Below, piece after piece: positions 1 through 7,923 of a DNA stretch of 64,000 bases. Both the position numbers and the translations under genes were made by a program. The notes under the pieces are model-generated. The model searched no databases and was not told the DNA's origin. It worked only from the letters and a program-made list of their open reading frames with translations. Within the stretch, counting starts at the first letter, position 1; the number at the start of each line of letters is the position of its first letter. Source of the DNA: Bacillota bacterium (GTDB lineage Bacteria > Bacillota > Clostridia > Lachnospirales > Bianqueaceae); contig JAFRUE010000007.1 in assembly GCA_017441925.1 (NCBI GenBank), positions 310,001 through 374,000 on the forward strand. Reading direction: 5' to 3'.

Positions 1-197
1 GGAGCAAGATAATTGCCGACCAGGAAAGTCGTCAGGATCAGGCCGATACAGGCAAGCACAATAAGAAAAATACGGGTGCACACGGACATCCGCACCGTAT
101 TCGGCTTCTGCTCGATCTGTATAGGCTTCAGATCCCTGAGAGATACCCTCACGAGATCTCTCAGGGATGAATATAACGGACGCTTATTTCTTGGCAT
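1..197 (-). CDS. N-terminus of a membrane protein, probable MreC (cut by window edge)
   Basis: The reading frame starts at the ATG at 197-195, preceded by AAAGGA that overlaps the end of mreB, and stays open to the window edge (65 codons). About 46 charged cytoplasmic residues are followed by one hydrophobic segment (roughly residues 46-63), so this is an inner-membrane protein with its bulk outside or beyond the window. The usual order in Firmicutes is radC-mreB-mreC-mreD, and position alone suggests MreC, the rod-shape scaffold partner of MreB. The visible residues are not diagnostic. A penicillin-binding protein or another shape-related membrane protein is possible. Confidence 0.5.
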   Translation of the reverse strand, partial: MPRNKRPLYSSLRDLVRVSLRDLKPIQIEQKPNTVRMSVCTRIFLIVLACIGLILTTFLVGNYLA

Positions 198-207
198 GAT
201 TTATCCT

Positions 208-1242
208 TTACAAAATGCTCCGGAGAGGTACCGGCAGATTCCTGTATTCTTTCGGATGATCAAGAACGATCCCGGCGCCGTTGATCACAGCTGACATAGG
301 ATCCGGAGCCAATCGGACAGGAATCTCCGTCTTTTCGGAAAGAACGCGGTCAAGTCCGCGCAGCAGCGCGCCTCCGCCGGCAAGCACCATACCGTTCTGG
401 CTGATGTCCGCGGCAAGTTCCGGAGGCGTATTCTCCAGCGTGCTTAAGACGACTGCAACGATCGCGTCGACTGATTCGCGGATCGCCATACCGGCCTGGA
501 AATTGGTCATCTCTACGATGCGGGGAAGACCGGTCTCAAGGTCACGGCCTTTGATCTCCAGTTTCTCTTCCTCCGCGTAAGGATCAAAATAGGCATTGGC
601 AAGACGGATCTTGATCTGTTCGGCAGTCTGTTCTCCGATCATCAGATGGAATTCGCGCTGTACGAATCTGACGATATCATCATTCATTGTATTGCCGGCG
701 ACCGGTGTGGAGCGGCTGATCACGACGCCTCCCATCGATACGATAGCGACTTCCGTCAGTCCTCCGCCGACGTCAAGAACCATATTGCCGACAGGCGCCG
801 TAACATTCATGCCGGAAGCAAGCGCTACGGCAACAGGCTGTTCAAGAAGATGCGTTCCGCCGTCCGAGAAACCCGCCTGGATCGCAACATCCGCAAGCAC
901 TCTGCGTTCCGTGTCAGTCAGACCATAAGGAATGCACAGCAAAAGATGCGGCCTCGCGAGAAGCAGCTTGCCGCGGTACAGATGCCGCAGGAAATAACGG
1001 AACATGGCTTTTGTCGTCAGCAGATCCGTCACTGTCCCGTGGCTTACAGGAGATACGGAAGCCACATCGTTCGGCGTACGGCCGACCATGTTCTTGGCTT
1101 CTTCTCCAACGGCGATTACTTCTCTTGCGCTTGTATTGAACGCGATGATACTGGGCTCATTCAGGACCGTGCCGGTACCTTTCGCGTAGACACGGGTATT
1201 GCATGACCCCAGATCTATGGCAAGATTTCTTGAAAACAGCAT
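208..1242 (-). CDS. mreB: Rod-shape determining protein MreB
   Basis: This is an actin-like ATPase that polymerises under the membrane and organises lateral cell-wall synthesis. At 344 residues it has the usual family length. The phosphate-1 motif (AIDLGSCNTRVY, residues 8-19), phosphate-2 motif (LDVGGGLTEVAIV) and adenosine motif (LAGGGALLRGLD) are all present. The phosphate-2 loop has Leu where most MreBs have Thr (GGGTTE). It sits 14 bases after radC and 10 bases before the putative mreC, so these genes are probably co-transcribed. The MreB or Mbl sub-type cannot be separated by eye; radC and mreC-like neighbours favour MreB. Confidence 0.95.
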   Translation of the reverse strand: MLFSRNLAIDLGSCNTRVYAKGTGTVLNEPSIIAFNTSAREVIAVGEEAKNMVGRTPNDVASVSPVSHGTVTDLLTTKAMFRYFLRHLYRGKLLLARPHLLLCIPYGLTDTERRVLADVAIQAGFSDGGTHLLEQPVAVALASGMNVTAPVGNMVLDVGGGLTEVAIVSMGGVVISRSTPVAGNTMNDDIVRFVQREFHLMIGEQTAEQIKIRLANAYFDPYAEEEKLEIKGRDLETGLPRIVEMTNFQAGMAIRESVDAIVAVVLSTLENTPPELAADISQNGMVLAGGGALLRGLDRVLSEKTEIPVRLAPDPMSAVINGAGIVLDHPKEYRNLPVPLRSIL

Positions 1243-1256
1243 GAAAGCTCCTCCTC

Positions 1257-1967
1257 TTACAGCAGACCTTCTTCTTTCATTGAACTATAGGACGCGCCTG
1301 TCACAATGATATGATCCACAAGCCGGATCTCAAGCATTGCTCCGAGATCACGGATCCTCAGCGTTGCAGACAGATCCGCACCGGAAGCTTCGGAATTCCC
1401 GCTCGGATGATTATGCACAAGGACGAAACAGACCGCACGGAAACGCAGCGCTTCGAGGAAAATGTTACGCGGGCTCATCAGAGCCTGATTAACACTTCCG
1501 AGCGAGATCTGCGATTCGCCGAGAAAGTGCATGCGGGTGTCCAGCCATATTGCCCAGACCTGTTCCTGTTCGGAAGATCCGAGCCGTGCGCGGAAATGCT
1601 CTGCGATCACGGATGGACTGTCCAGACTGATGCTCTCCGGTATCCTGCCCGCGGAGATCCTCCTGGAAAGCTCTCCCACAGCACTAAGCTGCAGGGCTTT
1701 GACTTTACCGATCCCTTCAAAGCGGGAAAGCTCCTGCGGGGACAACGAGAACAGACTGCGCAGCGCTGTCGTCTCATCGGAGCCGGCCAGATGCAGCAGA
1801 CGTTCGCTCATCTGCAGAGCGGTCTCTCCGATACGGCCGGACCGCAGCAGGACTGCGACGAGTTCCGTATCAGAGAGAACACTGCTCCCCTTCTCCCACA
1901 TCCGTTCGTACGGACGTGCTTCAGGAGGCAGATCTTTCATTGTGTAGGCGTTTCTTTCTGTATCCAT
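1257..1967 (-). CDS. radC: RadC family protein (JAB/MPN domain)
   Basis: The 236 residues carry an N-terminal segment typical of the family (KDLPPEARPYERMWEKG), a helix-hairpin-helix-like stretch near residues 82-100 (SRFEGIGKVKAL), and a C-terminal JAMM metal site H185-x-H187-PSG with D198. It is annotated historically as a DNA repair protein, but the role in vivo is unresolved. The start at M1 is supported by GGGAG six bases upstream; an internal Met at residue 10 lacks its own site. It lies 32 bases after the DUF4321 gene and 14 before mreB, the classic radC-mreB neighbourhood. Confidence 0.93.
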   Translation of the reverse strand: MDTERNAYTMKDLPPEARPYERMWEKGSSVLSDTELVAVLLRSGRIGETALQMSERLLHLAGSDETTALRSLFSLSPQELSRFEGIGKVKALQLSAVGELSRRISAGRIPESISLDSPSVIAEHFRARLGSSEQEQVWAIWLDTRMHFLGESQISLGSVNQALMSPRNIFLEALRFRAVCFVLVHNHPSGNSEASGADLSATLRIRDLGAMLEIRLVDHIIVTGASYSSMKEEGLL

Positions 1968-1999
1968 ATTTCTCCCTTCCGGGAGAGACGGGATCAGTC

Positions 2000-2257
2000 T
2001 TAAATAAAGCGGTGGATAAGCAGTGAAATGATCAGACCGATGATCGAACCGATCGTGATGCGAAAACGCAGTCCGATCGTGAACGCGATGAATCCGAGAT
2101 CCAGATCGAGCGGACCGAGCTTGAAATCAGCCCCGAACGCCAGCCATTTGAATCCCTCCAGGGATCCGAGCGTTTCAGCAAGGAACAGACCGAGAACGTA
2201 TCCGATCAGTACGAACAGCAGATAAAACCAGAAACTGTTATGTTTGGAACGTGCCAT
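2000..2257 (-). CDS. DUF4321 family small membrane protein
   Basis: This 85-residue protein has a basic N-terminus followed by a hydrophobic segment (residues 9-27). Then comes a polar loop (LEGFKWLAFGADFKLGPLDLDLG) and a second hydrophobic region to the C-terminus. This matches DUF4321, a family of unknown function found in Clostridia close to shape and septum genes. It begins 24 bases after rnfB and precedes radC, so it bridges the rnf and mre blocks in one direction of transcription. No catalytic motif is visible; a small accessory membrane protein is all that can be said. Confidence 0.75.
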   Translation of the reverse strand: MARSKHNSFWFYLLFVLIGYVLGLFLAETLGSLEGFKWLAFGADFKLGPLDLDLGFIAFTIGLRFRITIGSIIGLIISLLIHRFI

Positions 2258-2281
2258 TGCGGATCTTCCTCTCTGTATATA

Positions 2282-3097
2282 TTAATCCGCGGCAGTTTCC
2301 GAATCTGCCGGAATCATGCGGATGACCTTGGCCGGGCATTTGGCAATGCAGGCGCCGCAGGCTACGCACTTGGAAGGATCGATACGGGCAACATTGCCTT
2401 CCATATAGATCGCTTTTTCCGGACAGGTACGGACACAAAGCGTACAGCCGAGACAGCCTGCCTCGCAGACAAGACGGACGTCACGGCCGCGGTCCTGGCC
2501 GGAGCACTGTACACGGACCTTCATGGACTTGGGAACAAGCTTGATGATGTTCTTGGGGCAAACGGCGACACAGGCACCGCAGCCTACACATTTTTCCTCA
2601 TCCACCCGGGCCAGACGGTTCTCGACATGGATCGCGTCAAACTTACAGGCGGTTACACAGGTACCGAAGCCTACACAGCCGTAGGGGCAGGATTTGGGGC
2701 CTGCGCCGGGGACCATGGAAGCCTCCAGACAATGCTGTACACCGTCATAGCGCATCTTATCCTGTGCGTGGGAGGTGTCTCCGGAACACTGGACAAAAGC
2801 GACTTTCTTCTCAAATGTCTCCTGCTCGACGCCCATAATGCCTGCGATCGCGCGGGAAACAGGTTCTCCGCCGACTGCACAGCTTGTGAGCGGTGCTTTG
2901 CCTTCAAGGACAGCCTTGGCATAGGCGTCGCAGCCTGCAAAGCCGCATCCGCCGCAGTTCGCGCCGGGCAGCGACTCACGGATCTCGGTGAACTTAGGAT
3001 CCTGCGGTACTTCGAATTTCTTAGCCACTAAGCCGATGGCAAGACCAAGGATGATCCCAAGGCCGGCCAGCAGCAGGAAAGGTATCAGAATTTCCAT
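2282..3097 (-). CDS. rnfB: Rnf complex subunit RnfB (multi-FeS electron-entry subunit)
   Basis: RnfB accepts electrons from reduced ferredoxin and passes them into the Rnf membrane complex. Residues 1-26 form a membrane anchor. The next cluster site is C48/C51/C56/C73 (the RnfB-type 4Fe-4S fold). Four ferredoxin-like sets follow: C137/141/147/151, C170/173/176/180, C215/218/221/225 and C244/247/250/254. The 271-residue length and the number of cluster sites fit clostridial RnfB. It is the last rnf gene, 11 bases after rnfA, with a strong AAGGAGG site. Confidence 0.96.
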   Translation of the reverse strand: MEILIPFLLLAGLGIILGLAIGLVAKKFEVPQDPKFTEIRESLPGANCGGCGFAGCDAYAKAVLEGKAPLTSCAVGGEPVSRAIAGIMGVEQETFEKKVAFVQCSGDTSHAQDKMRYDGVQHCLEASMVPGAGPKSCPYGCVGFGTCVTACKFDAIHVENRLARVDEEKCVGCGACVAVCPKNIIKLVPKSMKVRVQCSGQDRGRDVRLVCEAGCLGCTLCVRTCPEKAIYMEGNVARIDPSKCVACGACIAKCPAKVIRMIPADSETAAD

Positions 3098-3108
3098 GGA
3101 AAACCTCC

Positions 3109-3681
3109 TTAAATCAGGCCTTTGAAGCCGAAGAACGCGATGGCCATCAGTCCGGCTGAGATCATGGCGATCGGGAAACCTTCCATAGCGCGGAGAATGC
3201 GGTTATCAGCGATCCTCTCCCGAACGCCGGCAAAAAGCGTGATCCCAAGCGCAAATCCGGCGGACGCCGCGAAACCGTTGACAACGGATTCAATCAGGTT
3301 ATAGCCTTCCTGCATATTCAGGACCGCCACACCGAGAACGGCGCAGTTGGTCGTGATCAGCGGCAGGTATACGCCAAGCGCGGAATACAGCGTCGGACTG
3401 ACTTTCTGGATCACCATCTCCAGCATCTGTACGAGCGCCGCGATCACAAGGATAAAAGCGATGTTGTACAGATATTCAACATGAAGCGGGACCAGCAGAA
3501 AAGTATAGATCATATAGGTGAAAGCGGAAGAGATCGTGATGACGAAGATAACGGCAAGTCCCATTCCCATCGCGGTGTCAACGCGCTTGGAGACTCCGAG
3601 GAACGGACAGATCCCGAGGAAACGGGAGAGGACGAAGTTATTGACCAGCATCGAGCTGATCAGAATGATCAGAAGATTCAT
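3109..3681 (-). CDS. rnfA: Rnf complex membrane subunit RnfA
   Basis: The 190 residues form about six hydrophobic segments with the family signature near the N-terminus (NNFVLSRFLGICPFLGVSK) and the short charged loop GVRERIADNRI. RnfA and RnfE are homologous, inverted membrane subunits that share an FeS centre at their interface; Cys residues at the ends of their membrane helices (FLGICPFLG here) are the expected ligands. The start codon overlaps the rnfE stop by four bases (ATGA), so translation is coupled. Confidence 0.95.
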   Translation of the reverse strand: MNLLIILISSMLVNNFVLSRFLGICPFLGVSKRVDTAMGMGLAVIFVITISSAFTYMIYTFLLVPLHVEYLYNIAFILVIAALVQMLEMVIQKVSPTLYSALGVYLPLITTNCAVLGVAVLNMQEGYNLIESVVNGFAASAGFALGITLFAGVRERIADNRILRAMEGFPIAMISAGLMAIAFFGFKGLI

Positions 3682-4289
3682 GCCTTACTCTCCTTCCTGG
3701 TCCTGGACTTGAGATGCGTGAAGACCGCGAGCAGAATTCCCAGAACGATGAATCCGCCGGGCGCCATGATCATGATGACGGCAGGGATATTCTCCGGAAG
3801 GATCTTCAGTCCGAAGATGCTGCCGGCGCCTAAGAACTCGCGGATCGCGCCAAGCACCGTAAGCGCAAGGGTGAATCCAAGTCCGTTCCCAAGTCCGTCA
3901 AACAGTGCGGAGACAGGATCGTTCTTGGACGCGAAAGCCTCTGCTCTTCCCAGAATGATGCAGTTAACGACGATCAGCGGAATATACAGACCGAGGGCCT
4001 TGTACAGGGAATCATAGAAGAATGCCTGCAGGAAAAGGTCCACGACCGTAACGAATGCCGCGATAATGACGATATACGCGGGAATACGGATCTTGTTGGG
4101 GATCACGTTCCGCAGGAGAGAGATCAGAAGGTTGGAACACATCAGAACGACCGTAACGGAGAGGCCCATGCCGATACCGTTGATCGCGGCCGTGGATGTC
4201 GCGAGCGTCGGGCACATTCCGAGGACCTGTACGAAGATCGGGTTCTCATCCAGGATGCCGCGCCTTAAGCCTGATGACAGTTTGGACAT
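3678..4289 (-). CDS. rnfE: Rnf complex membrane subunit RnfE
   Basis: This polytopic membrane protein of 203 residues is homologous to RnfA. The diagnostic N-terminal stretch is present (NPIFVQVLGMCPTLATSTAA), followed by about six hydrophobic helices and a basic C-terminal tail. The Cys in VLGMCPTLA matches the Cys in the RnfA equivalent, the expected pair for the inter-subunit FeS site. It follows rnfG by two bases; the GGAGG site lies inside the last codons of rnfG. Confidence 0.95.
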   Translation of the reverse strand: MSKLSSGLRRGILDENPIFVQVLGMCPTLATSTAAINGIGMGLSVTVVLMCSNLLISLLRNVIPNKIRIPAYIVIIAAFVTVVDLFLQAFFYDSLYKALGLYIPLIVVNCIILGRAEAFASKNDPVSALFDGLGNGLGFTLALTVLGAIREFLGAGSIFGLKILPENIPAVIMIMAPGGFIVLGILLAVFTHLKSRTRKESKA

Positions 4290-4291
4290 CT

Positions 4292-4882
4292 TCAGTTCCC
4301 TCCTTTCAGCACGTCTGCATAATAGGCAAGTGCTTTGTTGACGCAGCCTGTTACGCAGCGGGATGTGATGGTCGCGCCGGAAAGCGCTGTGATTTCACCG
4401 GCTCCGGCGTCCCCTTTGACAACGGTAAGCTGTCCGGAAGCGCCTGTGAACTGTCCCTTGAAGGAATCATTCGTCGCATTGGCGCCAAGGCCCGGCGTCT
4501 CGGCATGATCGACGATCTCGATGCCTGTGACGGCGCCGGACGGATCCAGACCGACGGCAACAACTACTGTACCGCCGTATCCTTTGCCGGAGACCTGCAG
4601 ACAGTAGCCGGAATCGCCGGCTTTGAACGCTGCAAGCACGTCAGCTTCATATTCCGCAGGAATGCTGACTTCCTCAAGAGCCGAGATGTCGGCCTCCGCA
4701 GGGAGGACAGCCGCGTAAGCAGCCTTGTTCGCTGCTTCTTTGGCGACCGCGATCCTGTCCTTGGTCAGTGCGTATGCTCCGCCAAGGATCAGACCGATCA
4801 GACCAGCGATCAGCAGAAGGATCAGTCCGAGCTTAAACGGAGCCGAAACATCACGCAAAGTTTTCTTGGTATCCGTACTCAT
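4292..4882 (-). CDS. rnfG: Rnf complex subunit RnfG, covalent FMN carrier
   Basis: RnfG is an extracytoplasmic flavoprotein held by one N-terminal helix (residues 16-40) that carries a covalently bound FMN. The 196-residue frame chosen here starts at the ATG at 4882, which overlaps the rnfD stop (ATGA). The same frame is open further upstream inside rnfD but has no start that fits the family. The flavin attachment motif SGATIT lies at residues 168-173, with T171 the expected attachment site for an ApbE-type flavin transferase. No apbE gene lies in the window. Confidence 0.93.
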   Translation of the reverse strand: MSTDTKKTLRDVSAPFKLGLILLLIAGLIGLILGGAYALTKDRIAVAKEAANKAAYAAVLPAEADISALEEVSIPAEYEADVLAAFKAGDSGYCLQVSGKGYGGTVVVAVGLDPSGAVTGIEIVDHAETPGLGANATNDSFKGQFTGASGQLTVVKGDAGAGEITALSGATITSRCVTGCVNKALAYYADVLKGGN

Positions 4883-5814
4883 TTGGATGTCTTCACCTCC
4901 CCGTAGATTCTGGGCAGTGTCACCTTGTCGATGAAAGGCACCATAATATTCATCAGCAGGATCGAGAAGGAAACGCCTTCCGGATAACCGCCGAAGCACC
5001 GGATGATGGATGTGATCAGACCGCAGCCGATACCCATGATGAAGCGTCCCTTATGAGTCATGGGCGATGTCGTGTAATCGGTCGCCATGAAGAAAGCGCC
5101 TATCATCAGACCACCGGTCAGGATCTCGTACAGACCGTCGCGTCCGAATACGTATCCGAGGACCAGAACAGTCAGGATATACGTCAGCGGAACGATCCAG
5201 TCGATGATGCCGCGGATGATCAGATAGAGTCCGCCAAGCAGGAGAAGCAGCGCGGAAGTCTCGCCGATGCATCCGGAGATATTGCCGATAAAAGCGTCCA
5301 GAAGCGACGGCAGCTGCCCTTCGCCGGTCTTGATGATCGTAAGCGGTGTCGCGGAGCTTACGCCATGAACAGCGAAAGAAGTCATCGCGGATGACCAGGA
5401 CACGAGCATGAAGCAGCGCGCGGTCAGAGCGGGATTCATAAAGTTCTCACCGATTCCGCCGAAGACCTGCTTGACGATGATGATCGCGAATGCGGATCCG
5501 ACGATCGCCATCCAGACCGGAATGTCCGGAGGAAGGTTCATCGCGAGCAGCATACCGGTCACCAGAGCGCTGCAGTCTTTGATCGTAATGTCCTGATGCG
5601 TCAGCTTCTGCCAGATCCATTCGGAAAGGACCGCGCTGCCCATGCAGGCCGCATAGACCAGCAGAACACGCGGACCGAAATGGATCACGGAGAAAACAGC
5701 CGCCGGCAGGAGCGCCAGCATGACCTCAAGCATAATGGAGGTCGTGGTCTGTTTGGAACGGATATGAGGGGATACCGACAGATGATATAAGGTCTTTTCC
5801 TGTTCGTCAGCCAT
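4879..5814 (-). CDS. rnfD: Rnf complex membrane subunit RnfD, covalent FMN carrier
   Basis: This membrane subunit of 311 residues has the family N-terminus (HLSVSPHIRSKQTT) and many hydrophobic helices. The conserved segment GGIGENFMNPALTARCF occurs at residues 119-135. The flavin-linkage motif reads SSAT (153-156) followed by PLT, where most homologues have SGAT; T156 is the likely FMN site. The start at 5814 (MADEQ) is chosen because a GTGAGGAT ribosome site stands just upstream and an earlier in-frame start would lie inside rnfC. It follows rnfC by seven bases. Confidence 0.94.
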   Translation of the reverse strand: MADEQEKTLYHLSVSPHIRSKQTTTSIMLEVMLALLPAAVFSVIHFGPRVLLVYAACMGSAVLSEWIWQKLTHQDITIKDCSALVTGMLLAMNLPPDIPVWMAIVGSAFAIIIVKQVFGGIGENFMNPALTARCFMLVSWSSAMTSFAVHGVSSATPLTIIKTGEGQLPSLLDAFIGNISGCIGETSALLLLLGGLYLIIRGIIDWIVPLTYILTVLVLGYVFGRDGLYEILTGGLMIGAFFMATDYTTSPMTHKGRFIMGIGCGLITSIIRCFGGYPEGVSFSILLMNIMVPFIDKVTLPRIYGEVKTSK

Positions 5815-5821
5815 TGTATCC

Positions 5822-7234
5822 TCACTTTCCGGCAGCGGGTGCTGCCTGATCCTTGGCGGCTGCAGCTGCGGCCGCTGCCTGCGCGGCAGCCCGTTTAGCC
5901 CTCCGCTCATCGGAAATGATCTTCTTGCCGGCTTTGAACGTCTGTGTCAGATGACGTTTGGCCGGGCATACAAAAGCACAGGAACCGCACTCGATGCAGT
6001 CCATGCCGTGGAACTTCTCGAACTGCTCCCATTCGCGGTTCAGCGCGAAACGGTTGAGCATCATGGGCATCAGATGGATCGGACACGCAGCAACACAGCG
6101 TCCGCAGCGGATGCAGGGCGACTCCTGACCGGAGAAATCCTGTTCAGGTGTGAAAAGCAGAATGCCGGACGTACCTTTTGTTACCGGGATGTCCAGACCG
6201 ACCTGCGCAAAGCCCATCATCGGTCCGCCTGCGATGATCTTGGAAAGCTCGCCGGTAATACCGCCTGCCGCTTCCACAAGTTCTCTGACAGATGTTCCGA
6301 TCCTGACCTTAAAGGTGTGCGAATGCGCGACGGCACCGCCCGCGATCGTTACGATACGGCGCATCAGAGGACGTCCCTCAAGGATCGCACGGTAGATCGC
6401 AACGATCGTATCCGCGTTATGTACGATACAGCCGACATCTGCCGGGAGACCGCCGGACGGGACTTCCCTGCCCAGTATCGCGTTGATCAGCTGCTTCTCA
6501 CCGCCCTGCGGATACTTGGTCCGCAGCGCGACGACCTCGATACGGTCCTCTCCTGTCGTCAGAAGACGCATCAGGGAAAGTGCTGTCGGCTTATTGTCCT
6601 CGATCGCGATATAACCGCGGGCTTCGGGGAAAAGCTGCAGGACGATTTTAAGACCGTCGACGACTTTCTTAGGCTCCTCGATCAGCAGACGGAAATCAGA
6701 CGCCAGGAAAGGCTCGCACTCCGCTCCGTTCACGATAACGGCGTCAATCTTCTTCTCCGGACCGGGATTCAGCTTGACGTGAGCCGGGAAACCTGCTCCG
6801 CCCATACCGACGATTCCGGAATTCTGTATGACCTTGAGGATCTCCTCGTTGGTCATATGCTTGTAATCGTACGCCTTATGCATGCCCTCTACTTCATTGT
6901 ACTGGTGATCATTCTGGATAATGACAGACATGACTTTATTTCCCGTCGAGGTCAGCATCGGCTTTACGTCCTTAACGATACCGGACACACTCGAATGGAC
7001 CGGTACGGACATATAACCCTGCGGTTCTCCGATCACCTGTCCGCGCAGCACCTGATCGCCCTTCTTGACAGTGGGCTTACAGGGAGCGCCGATATGCTGA
7101 GACATAGGAAATACAAGATCCATCTGCGGATCCATGTACATTTGGATAGAATTCCCCTCCGTCTGTTCCTTAAAATCCGGAGGATGGATTCCGCCCCGGA
7201 AGGTGCGGGGCCTGTTGAACAGATAACGATTCAT
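5822..7234 (-). CDS. rnfC: Rnf complex subunit RnfC (NADH/FMN and FeS subunit)
   Basis: RnfC is the peripheral subunit where NAD+ is reduced. Its 470 residues contain a biotinyl-like N-terminal barrel (about 45-90), the glycine-rich GMGGAGFPAHVK segment (143-154) that binds FMN/NADH, an SLBB-like region, and two 4Fe-4S sites: C374/377/380/384 and C413/416/419/423. The tail after residue 430 is Lys/Ala-rich and low in complexity, a variable feature in this family. It is the first gene of the operon, with its own sigma-A promoter at 7286-7314 and a GGGAG site. Confidence 0.96.
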   Translation of the reverse strand: MNRYLFNRPRTFRGGIHPPDFKEQTEGNSIQMYMDPQMDLVFPMSQHIGAPCKPTVKKGDQVLRGQVIGEPQGYMSVPVHSSVSGIVKDVKPMLTSTGNKVMSVIIQNDHQYNEVEGMHKAYDYKHMTNEEILKVIQNSGIVGMGGAGFPAHVKLNPGPEKKIDAVIVNGAECEPFLASDFRLLIEEPKKVVDGLKIVLQLFPEARGYIAIEDNKPTALSLMRLLTTGEDRIEVVALRTKYPQGGEKQLINAILGREVPSGGLPADVGCIVHNADTIVAIYRAILEGRPLMRRIVTIAGGAVAHSHTFKVRIGTSVRELVEAAGGITGELSKIIAGGPMMGFAQVGLDIPVTKGTSGILLFTPEQDFSGQESPCIRCGRCVAACPIHLMPMMLNRFALNREWEQFEKFHGMDCIECGSCAFVCPAKRHLTQTFKAGKKIISDERRAKRAAAQAAAAAAAAKDQAAPAAGK

Positions 7235-7285
7235 GATGTTATGCTCCCAGTATTAATATAGGATGAATAATACCCGTTACACTTT

Positions 7286-7314
7286 ATTATACGTCATACA
7301 GCGTGATAATTCAA
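7286..7314 (-). promoter_or_regulatory. Sigma-A promoter of the rnf operon
   Basis: Read on the minus strand: -35 TTGAAT (7314-7309), a 17-base spacer, and -10 TATAAT (7291-7286). The predicted start of transcription near 7279 gives a leader of about 45 bases before rnfC. Confidence 0.85.
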
Positions 7315-7381
7315 GATAAAACAAAAATGAAAAACATAAAACTCAAAAAAGGAAACAGAGGCTTTATGTCGAATAACAATA

Positions 7382-7397
7382 ATAATAGCACTATTAT
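7382..7397. promoter_or_regulatory. Perfect palindrome over a possible -10 box, putative operator
   Basis: ATAATAG-CA-CTATTAT is a 7-bp inverted repeat with a 2-base centre. It overlaps a TATAAT at 7395-7400 that would be the -10 box of the downstream P-loop gene. A clear -35 box at 17 bases is missing, so both the promoter and the operator are tentative. Confidence 0.35.
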
Positions 7398-7422
7398 AAT
7401 CTTTGAACAGGAGGGATTTGCT

Positions 7423-7836
7423 ATGATACAGCTTATCGCAGGATTACAGGGAGCCGGTAAGACCAGGAACCTGATCGATCTTGCAAACCAGGAAATCAAG
7501 ACAACAAAAGGACATCTTGTATATGTAGACGCCGATAGCAGCCATATTCTCCAGCTTTCTCACGACATCCGGCTGATCAAGACGGATGACTACCCGCTCG
7601 TCACACCGGAAGAGTTCTTCGGATTTGTATGCGGTGTTCTCTCGCAGGATTACGATATCGTTACCGTATATATCGATGGATTGTTAAAGAATGCAAAAAC
7701 CGATATCTCCAAAGCAGGCTATCTGATCGAGAAAGTATCCGCTGTCTCCGAGAAAACAGGCGTGGATTTCATCATCAGCGTATGCTGCGAGCCTAAGGAT
7801 CTGCCGGATTCCGTCCGCCAGTATCTGAAGGACTGA
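7423..7836 (+). CDS. Small P-loop NTPase of unknown role
   Basis: This 137-residue protein has a Walker A motif GLQGAGKT at residues 7-14 and a hydrophobic strand ending in Asp (VTVYIDG, 80-86) that could serve as Walker B. The start at 7423 is set by AGGAGG at 7409-7414; the frame is open upstream, but those residues are Asn- and Lys-rich and lack a ribosome site. It is too short for a full AAA or ABC ATPase and ends shortly after the second strand cluster. It stands alone between the divergent rnf promoter and a rho-independent terminator. A nucleotide-dependent switch or a minimal kinase-like fold is possible; no partner is evident. Confidence 0.75.
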   Translation: MIQLIAGLQGAGKTRNLIDLANQEIKTTKGHLVYVDADSSHILQLSHDIRLIKTDDYPLVTPEEFFGFVCGVLSQDYDIVTVYIDGLLKNAKTDISKAGYLIEKVSAVSEKTGVDFIISVCCEPKDLPDSVRQYLKD

Positions 7837-7868
7837 GAGATCTGAATTATATAATAAACGCAAATAAG

Positions 7869-7895
7869 AAAGAAGGTCATCTGACCTTCTTTTTT
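7869..7895 (+). terminator. Rho-independent terminator after the P-loop gene
   Basis: AAGAAGGTCA-TC-TGACCTTCTT is followed by a run of T. It lies between two converging genes; the minus-strand reading has only a weak T tail. Confidence 0.85.
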
Positions 7896-7923
7896 GCTGC
7901 GATCATATGCGGAGCGGACCGTT

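Noticed and set aside
5951-7261. Long plus-strand open frame opposite rnfC (436 codons)
   Set aside because: It mirrors the codons of rnfC, has no ribosome site and its translation resembles no family. Similar antisense frames opposite pfkA and purD were dropped for the same reason.
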